Source: Rathayibacter rhapontici (GTDB taxonomy: Bacteria; Actinomycetota; Actinomycetes; Actinomycetales; Microbacteriaceae). From it: a stretch of DNA of 34,587 bases. Under the pieces are notes generated by a model that was given only the letters and a program-made list of their open reading frames with translations, did not search any database and was not told the DNA's origin. Location of the stretch: NCBI RefSeq assembly GCF_001995175.1, contig NZ_MUKN01000042.1, positions 1-34,587 on the forward strand, given 5' to 3'. The position numbers and the translations under genes were made by a program. Every line of letters begins with the position of its first letter. Position 1 is the stretch's first letter. Shown in pieces: positions 1-9,459 of this stretch.

Positions 1-408
1 CTTCTCGGCGGCGGGGGCCGGCTCGGGCTCGGCGGGGGCCGGGGCCTCCTCCTCGCTGTCGGAGTCGACCGACGGGGTCGCCACGTCGGTGGGCTCGGTC
101 TCCGCGGCCTCGACCTCCGGAGCCTCCTCCGCGGCCGGGGCCTCGGGCTCGGCGGGCGCGGCCGACGCGGAACCGTCGCCGATCCGGACCAGCTCGGCGC
201 CGACCTCGACGGTCTCGTCCTCCTGGACGAGGATCTCCTCGATGACACCGGCGACGGGCGACGGGATCTCGGTGTCGACCTTGTCGGTCGAGACCTCGAG
301 CAGGGGCTCGTCGACCTCGACGCGATCCCCGACGTTCTTCAGCCAGCGGGTGACCGTTCCTTCCGTGACACTCTCTCCGAGTGCCGGGAGGCTGACGGAT
401 TCGCTCAT
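1..408 (-). CDS. sucB: 2-oxoglutarate dehydrogenase E2 (dihydrolipoamide succinyltransferase), N-terminal part
   Basis: This is the first 136 codons of an E2 subunit; the gene runs off the left edge. It starts at ATG 406-408 with an AAGGAG ribosome site (417-422) 8 nt upstream. Residues 1 to about 78 form a lipoyl domain, beginning [17 protein letters not shown]; the swinging-arm lysine is in the motif [10 protein letters not shown] long Ala/Pro/Glu-rich linker follows, as usual between E2 domains. The E2 core moves the succinyl group from E1 to CoA in the cytoplasmic 2-oxoglutarate dehydrogenase complex. The gene lies 80 nt downstream of lpdA (E3) on the same strand, which fits a shared complex. 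Without the catalytic domain, a pyruvate or branched-chain E2 cannot be excluded; the ALGESVTEG form is typical of SucB. Confidence 0.85.
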   Translation of the reverse strand, partial: MSESVSLPALGESVTEGTVTRWLKNVGDRVEVDEPLLEVSTDKVDTEIPSPVAGVIEEILVQEDETVEVGAELVRIGDGSASAAPAEPEAPAAEEAPEVEAAETEPTDVATPSVDSDSEEEAPAPAEPEPAPAAEK

Positions 409-488
409 GATCCTGTCTCCTTAAGACGTGTGCGTACAGTGTTCAGCTTAGTGATGCGGGAGCGGCGGGTCGCCGCCCCGCGGTGGTG

Positions 489-1862
489 CTAGAGGGCGTG
501 CAGGGGCTTCCCGGCCAGGGCGAGGTGCGCCTCGCCGAGCGCCTCGTTCTGGGTCGGATGCGCGTGCACGAAGGGCGCGACGTCCTCCGGGTGCGCCTCC
601 CAGTTCACGATGAGCTGGGCCTCGCCGATCAGCTCGCCGACCCGGGCGCCGACCATGTGCACGCCGACGACCGGCCCGTCGACGACGCGGACGACCTTCA
701 CCGATCCGCTGGTGCCCAGGATCGTGCTGCGCGCGTTGCCGCCGAGTCCGTAGTCGTACGCGGCGACGCGCTCGGCGCCGTACTCCGCGACGGCGGCCGC
801 CTCGGTCAGCCCGATGGAGGCCACCTCGGGATCGCTGTAGGTCACCTTCGGCACGTTCAGGTCGCTCACGACCTGCGGGGCGAGACCGGCGATCTCCTCC
901 GCGACGAAGATCCCCTGCTGGAAGCTGCGGTGCGCGAGCTGCAGGCCGGGGACGATGTCGCCGACCGCGTAGACGCCCGGGACCGAGGTCCGCAGGCGCT
1001 CGTCCGTGACGACGAACCCGCGATCGAGCGCGACTCCGGCCTCCTCGAGACCGATGCCGGCCGTGACCGGGCCACGGCCGACGGCGACGAGCAGGAGCTC
1101 GCCCTCGACGACGGTGCCGTTCTCGAGCGCGACGCTCACTCCAGTGCCGGACTGCGAGACGGAGGAGACGCGCGAGCCGAGCTGGAACGCGATGCCGCGC
1201 TTGCGGAACGCGCGCTCGAGCTGCCTGCTCGCGCTCTCGTCCTCGTTCGGGACGAGGTGGGGGAGCGCCTCCACGATCGTGACCTCGGCGCCGAAGGAGC
1301 GCCAGACGCTCGCGAACTCGACGCCGATCACTCCGCCGCCCAGCACGACGACGCGGGCCGGCACGTGGTCGAGCTCGAGCGCCTCGTCGCTGGTGAGGAT
1401 CCGGCCGCCGATCGTGATGCCCGGGAGCGTCCGAGACGCGGAGCCCGTGGCGACGACGATCGAGGCTCCGTGGAGGACGTGCTCGCCCACCGTCACGGTG
1501 CTCGGGCCGGTCAGACGGCCGTCGCCCTCGACGACGGTGATGCCGCGCGAGGAGACGAGGCTCTGCAGTCCCTTGTACTTGCCGGCGACGACGCCGCGGC
1601 GGTACGCCGTCACCTGCTCGACGTCGATGCCGTCGAAGCTCGCACGGACGCCGTACTTCTGCGCGTCCTTGGCGCCGTCCGCCAGCTCCGCGGCGTGCAG
1701 GAGGGCCTTGGTGGGGACGCAGCCGCGGTGGAGGCAGGTGCCGCCGAGCTTGTCGCGCTCGACGAGAGCGACGTTCATCCCCAGCTGAGTGGCCCGCAGC
1801 GCTGCGGCGTATCCGCCGCTGCCCCCGCCGAGCACGACCAGGTCGTAGCTCTCTTCCGACAC
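489..1862 (-). CDS. lpdA: Dihydrolipoyl dehydrogenase (E3)
   Basis: A 457-residue flavoprotein that reoxidises dihydrolipoyl groups of the 2-oxoacid dehydrogenase complexes with NAD+. The start is GTG at 1862, with AAGGGAG about 9 nt upstream. The N-terminal FAD-binding motif is GGGSGGYAAA. The redox-active disulfide is in GGTCLHRGCVPTKA, near residue 45. The second nucleotide-binding motif is VVLGGGVIGVEFAS, and the FAD motif VYAVGDIV precedes the dimerisation domain. The C-terminal catalytic His-Glu pair is in HAHPTQNEALGEA. Full length for the family. It lies between pepA and sucB on the same strand, so E3 is co-oriented with the E2 it serves. The 113-nt gap to pepA (1863-1975) shows no obvious hairpin or strong promoter. 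Confidence 0.95.
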   Translation of the reverse strand: MSEESYDLVVLGGGSGGYAAALRATQLGMNVALVERDKLGGTCLHRGCVPTKALLHAAELADGAKDAQKYGVRASFDGIDVEQVTAYRRGVVAGKYKGLQSLVSSRGITVVEGDGRLTGPSTVTVGEHVLHGASIVVATGSASRTLPGITIGGRILTSDEALELDHVPARVVVLGGGVIGVEFASVWRSFGAEVTIVEALPHLVPNEDESASRQLERAFRKRGIAFQLGSRVSSVSQSGTGVSVALENGTVVEGELLLVAVGRGPVTAGIGLEEAGVALDRGFVVTDERLRTSVPGVYAVGDIVPGLQLAHRSFQQGIFVAEEIAGLAPQVVSDLNVPKVTYSDPEVASIGLTEAAAVAEYGAERVAAYDYGLGGNARSTILGTSGSVKVVRVVDGPVVGVHMVGARVGELIGEAQLIVNWEAHPEDVAPFVHAHPTQNEALGEAHLALAGKPLHAL

Positions 1863-1975
1863 CCGGTGACTCCCTTGCGACGTGCGGTCCCCGGTCGCTC
1901 CGTACCGGTCGCGGCGCGGAGCGCAGCGCGGGAGGAGGAGGGGACGAGGCGGGATCTCCCGCCCCGTCGACCCTA

Positions 1976-3469
1976 CTACGCGCTCGCGAAGCCCTCGGCC
2001 AGCGCCACGAGCGCCCGCACGGAGACCCCGGTCGGCCCGGCGCCCGTGAAGCCGTAGGCGCTGCCCGAGTTGTTCGCCGGACCGGCGATGTCGAGGTGGG
2101 CCCAGGGGATCGTGGTCGCGTCCTCGCCCTCGCCGCGGATGCCGACGAACTCCCGGAGGAAGTGGCCGGCGATGAGCATGCCCCCCGCGGTGCTGCCGAT
2201 CTTGACGTTGGCGAGGTCGGCGACGTCGGAGTTGAGCAGCGGCCGCAGCTCCGGCGGGAAGGGCATCTGCCAGAACGGCTCGCCCGCGGCGGTGGCCGTG
2301 CCGATCACGCGCGCGACCAGATCGTCGTCGCCCATGACGCCGGTGTACCGGTTCCCGAGGGCGACCATCGCCGCTCCCGTGAGGGTGGCGACGTCAATGA
2401 TCGCGTCGGGCTGCTCCTCGCTCGCGGCGACGATGCCGTCGGCGAGCACGAGGCGTCCCTCCGCGTCGGTGTTGAGGACCTCGACGGTCGTGCCGCCGCG
2501 GATGGTCAGCACGTCGTTCGGGCGGATCGCGCTGCCCGAGGGCAGGTTCTCGGCGATGCAGAGCCAGGCCGTCACCCGCACGGGCAGGGCCAGCTCGGCG
2601 ACGGCCCGGGCGACGGCCCAGACGGTCGCCGCTCCGGTCATGTCGTACTTCATCCCGACCATCGACGCCGGGGGCTTCAGCGAGAGTCCGCCGCTGTCGA
2701 ACGTGATGCCCTTGCCCACGAGCGCGAGGTGGGCGGTGGCCCCCTCGGGCGAGTAGGCGACCTTGACCAGGCGCGGGGGCCGGGTCGATCCGCTGCCGAC
2801 CCCGAGGATCCCGCCGAAGCCGTCCTCGGCCAGGGCCGCCTCGTCCCAGACGGTCACCTCGAGGGGCAGGCCGGCCGCTCCCTCCTGCACCGCCTCGGCG
2901 AGGGTCTGCGGGTAGAGGTGCGACGGAGGGGTGTTGACGAGGTCCTTGACGGTGGCGACCGCGCGGCCCAGCACGAGGGCGCGCTCGAGGAGCGCCGGGT
3001 CGGGCGCGGACTCGGTCGTGACCAGCACCACGGACTCGACCGGGGTCTTCACGGTCTCCGCCGTCGTGCCGCGGAAGGCGGAGAAGGAGTAGGCGCCGAG
3101 CGCGGCTCCCTCGGCGACGGCGGAGAGGGCCTCCGGCGTGCGCGCGGGGAGGGCGAGAGCGACGGAGGCCGTGCCCGCCAGCGTGCGCACGGCGAGGCCG
3201 GCGGCGGCGCGCAGCACGGCGGGGGACGGGTCGTCCGAGCCGAGGCCGACCAGCACGAGGACGCCGGCGGGACCGGTCGACGGGATCCGGAGGACCGACT
3301 CGGCGGACCCGGTCGCACCCAGCGCCGGGAGGGCTCCGACCACGTCCTCGAAGCCGTCCGCGCCGACGATCCGGGGGCCGTCCGGGCCCGGAGCGATGCC
3401 CAGGACGAGGGCGTCGGTGTCGACGTCGGAGGCGGGCGCGGTCGTGTACTCGAGAGAGGAGAGGGGCAT
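1976..3469 (-). CDS. pepA: Leucyl aminopeptidase (M17 family)
   Basis: A cytosolic M17 metallo-aminopeptidase that removes N-terminal residues, leucine preferentially, from peptides. The C-terminal catalytic domain shows the family signature NTDAEGRL. Metal-binding and active-site motifs are present around GKGITFDSGGLSLKP (the Lys and Asp ligands). The N-terminal domain of about 170 residues is the variable hexamer-forming part. Start choice: an ATG at 3478 would give 500 residues, but it has no ribosome site. A TAGCAT -10 element (3477-3482) lies 7 nt before the ATG at 3469, so a leaderless message starting there (497 residues, beginning MPLSSLEYTTAP) is more likely. It is divergent from the PAC2 gene. 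Confidence 0.9.
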   Translation of the reverse strand: MPLSSLEYTTAPASDVDTDALVLGIAPGPDGPRIVGADGFEDVVGALPALGATGSAESVLRIPSTGPAGVLVLVGLGSDDPSPAVLRAAAGLAVRTLAGTASVALALPARTPEALSAVAEGAALGAYSFSAFRGTTAETVKTPVESVVLVTTESAPDPALLERALVLGRAVATVKDLVNTPPSHLYPQTLAEAVQEGAAGLPLEVTVWDEAALAEDGFGGILGVGSGSTRPPRLVKVAYSPEGATAHLALVGKGITFDSGGLSLKPPASMVGMKYDMTGAATVWAVARAVAELALPVRVTAWLCIAENLPSGSAIRPNDVLTIRGGTTVEVLNTDAEGRLVLADGIVAASEEQPDAIIDVATLTGAAMVALGNRYTGVMGDDDLVARVIGTATAAGEPFWQMPFPPELRPLLNSDVADLANVKIGSTAGGMLIAGHFLREFVGIRGEGEDATTIPWAHLDIAGPANNSGSAYGFTGAGPTGVSVRALVALAEGFASA

Positions 3470-3476
3470 GGCGGCC

Positions 3477-3482
3477 ATGCTA
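3477..3482 (-). promoter_or_regulatory. Candidate leaderless -10 element for pepA
   Basis: Read on the minus strand, TAGCAT ends 7 nt before ATG 3469. This matches the TANNNT-to-start spacing expected for leaderless transcripts and favours 3469 over the upstream ATG at 3478. Confidence 0.5.
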
Positions 3483-3549
3483 GGCCGTGTTCCCGAGCAC
3501 TGTTCGCTCAGGGCTCAGCGCCGCTCGCCGGGGGCTGCTGGGCGCCGTC

Positions 3550-3555
3550 TACAGT
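3550..3555 (+). promoter_or_regulatory. Candidate leaderless -10 element for the PAC2 gene
   Basis: TACAGT is followed by 7 nt (GGAAGGC) and then ATG 3563. The purine-rich spacer could double as a weak ribosome site, but it is too close to the ATG. A clear -35 box is not seen. Confidence 0.55.
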
Positions 3556-3562
3556 GGAAGGC

Positions 3563-4486
3563 ATGCTGGATCCGGAAGACCTGTTCGAGATCGAGGGCGA
3601 CCTCGCCGACGTGCCGCGCGGGCTCCACCTCGTCGCCGGACTGACCGGCTTCACCGATGCCGGAGGCGCCGTCGGGCAGCTGAACGAGTACCTCCTCGAC
3701 ACGCTCCAGCACCGGGTGGTCGTCGCGTTCGACCAGGACCAGCTCCTCGACTACCGCGCTCGCCGCCCCATCATCACCTTCGATCAGGACCACCTGACGG
3801 ACTACCGTCCGGCGACGCTGCGCCTCTCCCTCGCGCACGACGAGCTGCACCAGCCGTTCCTCCTCCTCACCGGATTCGAGCCCGACTTCCAGTGGGAGCG
3901 GTTCACCCGCGCCGTCGTCGGACTCATCGACCGCCTCGAGGTCGCCGGGACGACGTGGGTGCACGCGATCCCGATGCCCGTGCCGCACACGCGGCCGGTC
4001 GGCGTGACCGTGAGCGGCAACCGCGAGGACCTCATCGAGTCGATGTCGGTCTGGCGCCCGCACACGCAGATCCCCTCGAACGTGCTGCACCTGCTCGAGT
4101 ACCGCCTCTACGAGCTCGGCCTCCCCGCCGCGGGCTTCGCGCTGCTCATCCCGCACTACCTCTCGGACACCGAGTACCCGCAGGCGGCCGTCGCCGCGCT
4201 CGAGAGCATCTCGGCGTCGACCGGCCTGATCTTCCCGACCGACCGGCTGCGCGAGAGCGGCCGCGAGTTCCTGTCGAAGGTCGACGAGCAGGTGGGCGGG
4301 AACGACGAGCTGCAGAAGCTGGTCGCAGCGCTGGAGTCCCGTCACGACACCTACATGGAGGGCACGAGCCTCCGCTCGCCGCTGACGGACGAGGACGGCG
4401 CGGTCCCGAGCGCCGACGCCCTGGCCGCCGAGCTCGAGAAGTTCCTGGCCATCCGCCGCCCGGGCGACGAGGCCGCGGGCGCCTAG
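3563..4486 (+). CDS. PAC2 family protein
   Basis: A 307-residue soluble protein of the PAC2 family, named after the eukaryotic proteasome assembly chaperone 2; the bacterial role is not established. Typical features are the early segment LVAGLTGFTDAGGA, the mid-protein segment VGVTVSGN, and a C-terminal acidic helical tail with ELEKFLAIRR. The frame is open far upstream, but the start is placed at ATG 3563, where family homology begins and which has a leaderless -10 element. It is divergent from pepA and followed 44 nt later by an MFS gene with its own promoter. No signal peptide or membrane segment is visible. Confidence 0.88.
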   Translation: MLDPEDLFEIEGDLADVPRGLHLVAGLTGFTDAGGAVGQLNEYLLDTLQHRVVVAFDQDQLLDYRARRPIITFDQDHLTDYRPATLRLSLAHDELHQPFLLLTGFEPDFQWERFTRAVVGLIDRLEVAGTTWVHAIPMPVPHTRPVGVTVSGNREDLIESMSVWRPHTQIPSNVLHLLEYRLYELGLPAAGFALLIPHYLSDTEYPQAAVAALESISASTGLIFPTDRLRESGREFLSKVDEQVGGNDELQKLVAALESRHDTYMEGTSLRSPLTDEDGAVPSADALAAELEKFLAIRRPGDEAAGA

Positions 4487-4489
4487 CCC

Positions 4490-4506
4490 CGCCCCCGGTG
4501 GGGGTG
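4490..4506 (+). terminator. Weak hairpin between PAC2 and MFS genes
   Basis: CCCCC (4492-4496) and GGGGG (4500-4504) pair around a GGT loop; one flanking G-T and one C-G pair extend the stem to 7 bp. It sits 4 nt after the PAC2 stop. There is no T-tract, as is common in high-GC genomes. It could end the PAC2 message before the MFS promoter at 4518. Confidence 0.4.
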
Positions 4507-4517
4507 CGCGGGCTTGA

Positions 4518-4523
4518 TAGGCT
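4518..4523 (+). promoter_or_regulatory. Candidate leaderless -10 element for the MFS transporter
   Basis: TAGGCT is followed by 7 nt and then GTG 4531. This fits a leaderless start and decides the start codon in a frame that is open far upstream. Confidence 0.55.
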
Positions 4524-4530
4524 CGGGCGA

Positions 4531-5859
4531 GTGCGATCTCGTCGAGCGTGGTTCGTCTTCGGAGCCGGTGCCTTCGCCTACCTGGTGGCGGTCCTCGACC
4601 GCACCACTCTGGGCGTCGCAGGGGTCGACGCGGCTGAGCGCTTCGACATCACCGCTGCGGTGCTGTCCTCGCTCGCCGTCGTCCAGCTGATCGTCTACGC
4701 GGCGATGCAGATCCCCGTCGGCATCCTGATCGACCGGTACGGGCCCCGGACGCTCATCCTCTCCGGCACGGCGCTGATGATGGTCGGCCAGGTGGTGCTG
4801 GCACTCGCTCCGTCGATCGGAGTCGCGATCCTCGGCCGGATCCTGGTCGGCGCGGGCGACGCCGCGATCTTCACGTCGGTGATCCGCCTGACCGTCGCCT
4901 GGTTCAGCGGACCGATCGTCCCTCAGCTGTCGCAGTGGATCGGGAACATCGGCCAGGTCGGCCAGATCCTCTCCGCCCTCCCGTTCGCCGCGGTGCTGCA
5001 CACGGCGGGATGGACCCCCGCGTTCCTCTCGGCCGCGGGCCTGGGGGCGGTCGCGTTCCTCGGCGTGCTCCTGCTCGTCAGCGATCTGCCGCCGCGGACC
5101 GAGCCGATCGTGCTGACTCCGCCGACTCTGCGGGCGACGATCGCGCAGCTCGGAGTGAGCCTGCGGCGACCGGGGACGCAGCTCGGCTTCTGGTCGCACT
5201 TCGTGACGCAGTCCTCCGGCACGGTCTTCACGCTCCTCTGGGGCTACCCCTTCCTCGTCTACGCTATCGGCCTGCCGCCCGCTGCCGCGGCGCCGACGCT
5301 GACCATCGTGGTGGTCGCCGGCATCGTGGTGGGGCCGATCCTGGGCGTGCTCACGGCGCGTCATCCGATGCGCCGGAGCAATCTGGTGCTGGCGATCGTC
5401 TCGACCATGGGGCTCGCCTGGACCGTCGTGCTGCTGTGGCCGGGAGTGCCGCCGTACTGGCTCGTCGTGCTCCTGCTGATCGTGATCGGAGCCGGCGGTC
5501 CCGGCTCGATGATCGGCTTCGACTTCGCCCGCACCTTCAACCCGACGCGCAGCCTCGGGGCCGCGAACGGCGTCGTGAACGTGGGCGGGTTCCTCGCGAG
5601 CTTCACGATGATGTTCGCCATCGGGCTCATCCTGGACGCGCTCGCCGGGCCCGGAGGGGACGCCGCGTCGCTGTACTCCATGGAGAGCTTCCGTCTCGCG
5701 TGGTGCGTGCAGTACGTCGTCGTCGGGCTCGGAGTGGTCGGCCTGATCAGCGCCCGCCGGCGCACCCGGCGGCGTCTGGCCGAGGACGAGGGAATAACAG
5801 TGGCCCCTCTGTGGGTTGCATTGAACGACCGTCTGCGCCGAGGACGATCCGGTCGCTGA
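4531..5859 (+). CDS. MFS transporter
   Basis: A 442-residue membrane protein of the major facilitator superfamily, with about 12 hydrophobic segments over the whole length. The MFS loop 2-3 signature appears as GILIDRYGPRTLI near residue 75, followed by a second segment with LGRILVGAGDAAIF. The start is GTG 4531, giving an N-terminus with three arginines before the first membrane segment, as expected from the positive-inside rule. The substrate cannot be read from the sequence. Upstream PAC2 is co-oriented but a weak hairpin and a separate promoter lie between. The C-terminus is basic and cytoplasmic (RRRTRRRLAEDEG). Confidence 0.88.
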   Translation: MRSRRAWFVFGAGAFAYLVAVLDRTTLGVAGVDAAERFDITAAVLSSLAVVQLIVYAAMQIPVGILIDRYGPRTLILSGTALMMVGQVVLALAPSIGVAILGRILVGAGDAAIFTSVIRLTVAWFSGPIVPQLSQWIGNIGQVGQILSALPFAAVLHTAGWTPAFLSAAGLGAVAFLGVLLLVSDLPPRTEPIVLTPPTLRATIAQLGVSLRRPGTQLGFWSHFVTQSSGTVFTLLWGYPFLVYAIGLPPAAAAPTLTIVVVAGIVVGPILGVLTARHPMRRSNLVLAIVSTMGLAWTVVLLWPGVPPYWLVVLLLIVIGAGGPGSMIGFDFARTFNPTRSLGAANGVVNVGGFLASFTMMFAIGLILDALAGPGGDAASLYSMESFRLAWCVQYVVVGLGVVGLISARRRTRRRLAEDEGITVAPLWVALNDRLRRGRSGR

Positions 5860-6139
5860 CGAAGCGCGCCGGCCACGCCCCCGGCGGGGATCGCGGGTCG
5901 GCGGGATCGGCGCCGGTGGCTCGCGGCCGATCGATCCGGGCCTTCCACGGTTCCGCGCGCGACTGCACTACTCAGGCGTGCAATAATTGTCAATAGGACC
6001 CGTTCGGGTCGAGGAGCACCAGGCCCACGTCGGGCGTGCGACGTCCTCGACTTGACATGGGTCCTCGTAATGCCCACCGACGGACGGCGCTCTCCGGAGC
6101 CGCCCGCGACCGGGACGCAACGGATGGAGAGGTGCCGCC
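5860..6139 (+). promoter_or_regulatory. Upstream region of the primary sigma factor gene
   Basis: This 280-nt stretch holds no gene that I can support. It contains an AT-rich island (CAATAATTGTCAATAGG, 5981-5997) unusual for this genome. Next is a small hairpin GACCC-GTTC-GGGTC (5997-6010), then an 8-bp perfect inverted repeat GTCGAGGA/TCCTCGAC (6008-6015 and 6044-6051). A consensus -35 box, TTGACA (6052-6057), directly abuts the repeat, but no good -10 lies 16-18 nt after it; the nearest, TAATGC, is only 10 nt away. The rpoD ribosome site GGAGAGG is at 6126-6132. The promoter or promoters of rpoD are probably here, but the exact start cannot be fixed. Confidence 0.5.
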
Positions 6140-7419
<1,280 letters not shown>

Positions 7420-7423
7420 ACCG

Positions 7424-8689
7424 GTGATCCGCTACGCGCCGGCGGTCCTCCTCGGGAGGGCCGCCCGGTTCGCGGCGCGCGTCCGGAAGCCCGGTGGAGG
7501 CTCCGCCGTGCCCGGTCTCGTCGTGAACCGCGTCGCGCCCGGCTTCCTGCCCGCGGTCCTCGACGGGTTCCCGGAGGGGCTCGTCGTGGTCAGCGGCTCC
7601 GCCGGCAAGTCCACCACGACCAAGATGCTGGTCGCCGTTCTGCGCGCCCACGGGCTGCGCGTCTTCACGAACCCCTCGACCGCGAACATCGCGCAGGGGC
7701 TCACCTCCGCTCTGCTCGAGCGGACGGACCTGCGCGGCAGGATCGACGCGGACATCGCCGTCCTCGAGATGGACGAGGGCCACGGCGCCCGGCTCGCTCC
7801 GCGCATGCGTCCCCGCGTCGTCGCCCTCACGAACGTCGTCGTCGATCAGATCGACCGCTTCTTCGACCCGTCGATGGTCGCCCGGATGCTCGGCACGATC
7901 TCGGAGCGCGCCACCGGCCACGTGATCCTCAACGCCGACGACCGGCACGTCGCGGCCGTCGCCGCGACCCTGCCGGACGAGCGCGTGCGCTGGTACGGCG
8001 TCTCCGCCGAGGTCCGCGGCGACGCGCCCGGCGGGCTGGGGTACGCCGCCGAGGCCGAGACCGGCACGGACCGCGCCACGACCGTGGTCGCGGACGCGAG
8101 CGGAGCGGCCGCCTCGATCGACAGCGACGGAGAGCGGCTCGACGTCCGGCTCCCGGCACGCGGAGTGCACTACGCCGTCGACGCCGCGGCCGCCGTCTCC
8201 GCCGCCCGCGCGGTGCTCGGAGAGCGCTTCGTCGCGGCCACCGCGGCCACCGCGCTGTCCTCGATCGACCCCGTCTTCGGACGGGGCGAGGTCGTCGTCG
8301 TGCAGGGGCAGGAGGTGGAGTTCGTCCTGGTGCAGAACCCGGCGAGCTACCGACTGAACATCGCCGAGATCCCGCAGGGGACCGAGCAGATCATGCTCGC
8401 GGTCGGCTCGGACGTGCGCGATCCGTCCTACTTCTGGCCGGTGGACACCTCCGGTCTCGGGCGCGTCAGCGTGGTCTCGGGCTCGAAGGCCCACGAGGCG
8501 GCTCTCCACCTGCAGTACGACGGCGTCGTGATCGACTCCGTCGACGACGACCTCGGGCGCGCGCTCGACCGCTTCCTCGCGCTGCCCGCCCCCTCCGCCG
8601 GCCGGAAGACGATCGTGTTCTCGGCCGACTCGATGAGGCGCACGCGAGCGCATCTCCAGCTCACCTCCAACCGCGAGGAGACCTCGTGA
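7424..8689 (+). CDS. murT: MurT-like Mur ligase family protein, lacking the zinc ribbon
   Basis: A 421-residue Mur ligase-like protein. MurT with GatD normally amidates the alpha-carboxyl of D-Glu in lipid II at the inner membrane face. The P-loop is GSAGKST (58-64), where the family has GTNGKT; DEGHGAR, NVVVDQIDRF and LNADD motifs follow as in MurT, and the C-terminal part keeps NPASYR and the DVRDPS loop. The family's four-Cys zinc ribbon, expected between about 190 and 240, is absent, and the protein has no Cys at all. The central GxxNxxN motif reads GVHYAVD. The start is GTG 7424, 4 nt after rpoD; the stop overlaps the gatD start (GTGA). Membership of the MurT family is clear from order and context; the reaction is uncertain because both this protein and its partner are altered. 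Confidence 0.85.
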   Translation: MIRYAPAVLLGRAARFAARVRKPGGGSAVPGLVVNRVAPGFLPAVLDGFPEGLVVVSGSAGKSTTTKMLVAVLRAHGLRVFTNPSTANIAQGLTSALLERTDLRGRIDADIAVLEMDEGHGARLAPRMRPRVVALTNVVVDQIDRFFDPSMVARMLGTISERATGHVILNADDRHVAAVAATLPDERVRWYGVSAEVRGDAPGGLGYAAEAETGTDRATTVVADASGAAASIDSDGERLDVRLPARGVHYAVDAAAAVSAARAVLGERFVAATAATALSSIDPVFGRGEVVVVQGQEVEFVLVQNPASYRLNIAEIPQGTEQIMLAVGSDVRDPSYFWPVDTSGLGRVSVVSGSKAHEAALHLQYDGVVIDSVDDDLGRALDRFLALPAPSAGRKTIVFSADSMRRTRAHLQLTSNREETS

Positions 8690-9411
8690 CCGTCCTGCGG
8701 ATCGGCGTGCTCGCCCCCGACGTCCTCGACAGCAACGGAGACGCCGCCAACGCGCGCGTGCTCGTCGCCCGCGCCCGCTGGGCGGGTTTCGAGGCCGAGC
8801 TCGTCGGCCTGCACCACCGCGACGACTTCCGCGAGCGGCCGGACGTCCTCGTCGCCGGCACCGGCGCGGACCAGGACCTCCCGGGAGTGCTCGACGTCCT
8901 GCGCGACGTCGACGCCAGCGTCCGCGGCTGGGCCGACTCCGGGACCGAGTTCGTCGCCGTCGGCGCGGGCTGGGAGCTCCTGGCCGAGTCGTTCAGCACC
9001 TCGGCGGGCGTCGTGCGAGGGCTCGGGGTCTTCCCCGGTCGGAGCGTCCCCGCCGCGGATCGGGTGACCGACGACGTCGTCCTCGACTCCGCCTCCGGCG
9101 TGCTCGTCGGCTTTGAGAACCACGTCCGGCGCTTCGAGGGCATCGATCCGGGCTCGGTGCTCGGACGCGTGCTGCACGGAGTGGGCGATGGGAACGGAGT
9201 CGAGGGGTACCTCGCAGGATCGCTGCTCGGCACCCACCTGCACGGCCCGCTGCTCGCGAAGAACCCGGTCCTCGCGGACGCGATCCTCCGGCGGGTGGCC
9301 GGGCGGCACGGCCTCGACTACCAGGCGACCGACGCGCGACTGCTCCAGGCAGACGAAACAGCACGAGCCGCCCGCGAGGTCATCGCGAAGCGGCTCGGTG
9401 TCGGACGGTAG
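8686..9411 (+). CDS. gatD: GatD-like class I amidotransferase fold, catalytic Cys replaced by Gly
   Basis: A 241-residue partner of the MurT-like ligase. In known pairs GatD hydrolyses glutamine and feeds ammonia to MurT. Family features kept here are LVGFENH (140-146), GNGVEGY and GTHLHGPLLAKNP (182-192), including His186 of the triad. The nucleophile elbow, normally AICGGYQLL, reads AVGAGWELL, so Gly93 stands where the catalytic Cys should be. There is no Cys anywhere in the protein, so glutaminase chemistry by the usual mechanism is not possible. The upstream GGGQ-like loop is also changed (AGTGADQD). The start is GTG 8686 with GAGGAG 5 nt upstream, overlapping the murT stop by 4 nt. It could be a structural or regulatory subunit, or could present a different nucleophile. 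Confidence 0.85.
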   Translation: MTVLRIGVLAPDVLDSNGDAANARVLVARARWAGFEAELVGLHHRDDFRERPDVLVAGTGADQDLPGVLDVLRDVDASVRGWADSGTEFVAVGAGWELLAESFSTSAGVVRGLGVFPGRSVPAADRVTDDVVLDSASGVLVGFENHVRRFEGIDPGSVLGRVLHGVGDGNGVEGYLAGSLLGTHLHGPLLAKNPVLADAILRRVAGRHGLDYQATDARLLQADETARAAREVIAKRLGVGR

Positions 9412-9459
9412 GACGCGCTCAGCGCCCTGACGGCCGATCGGGGGCGGATGCCCGGACGA

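Noticed and set aside
2096..3562. Plus-strand open frame upstream of and in frame with the PAC2 gene, opposite pepA.
   Set aside because: The translation before 3563 has no family resemblance and lies antisense to an intact aminopeptidase gene; a -10 element and homology place the start at 3563.
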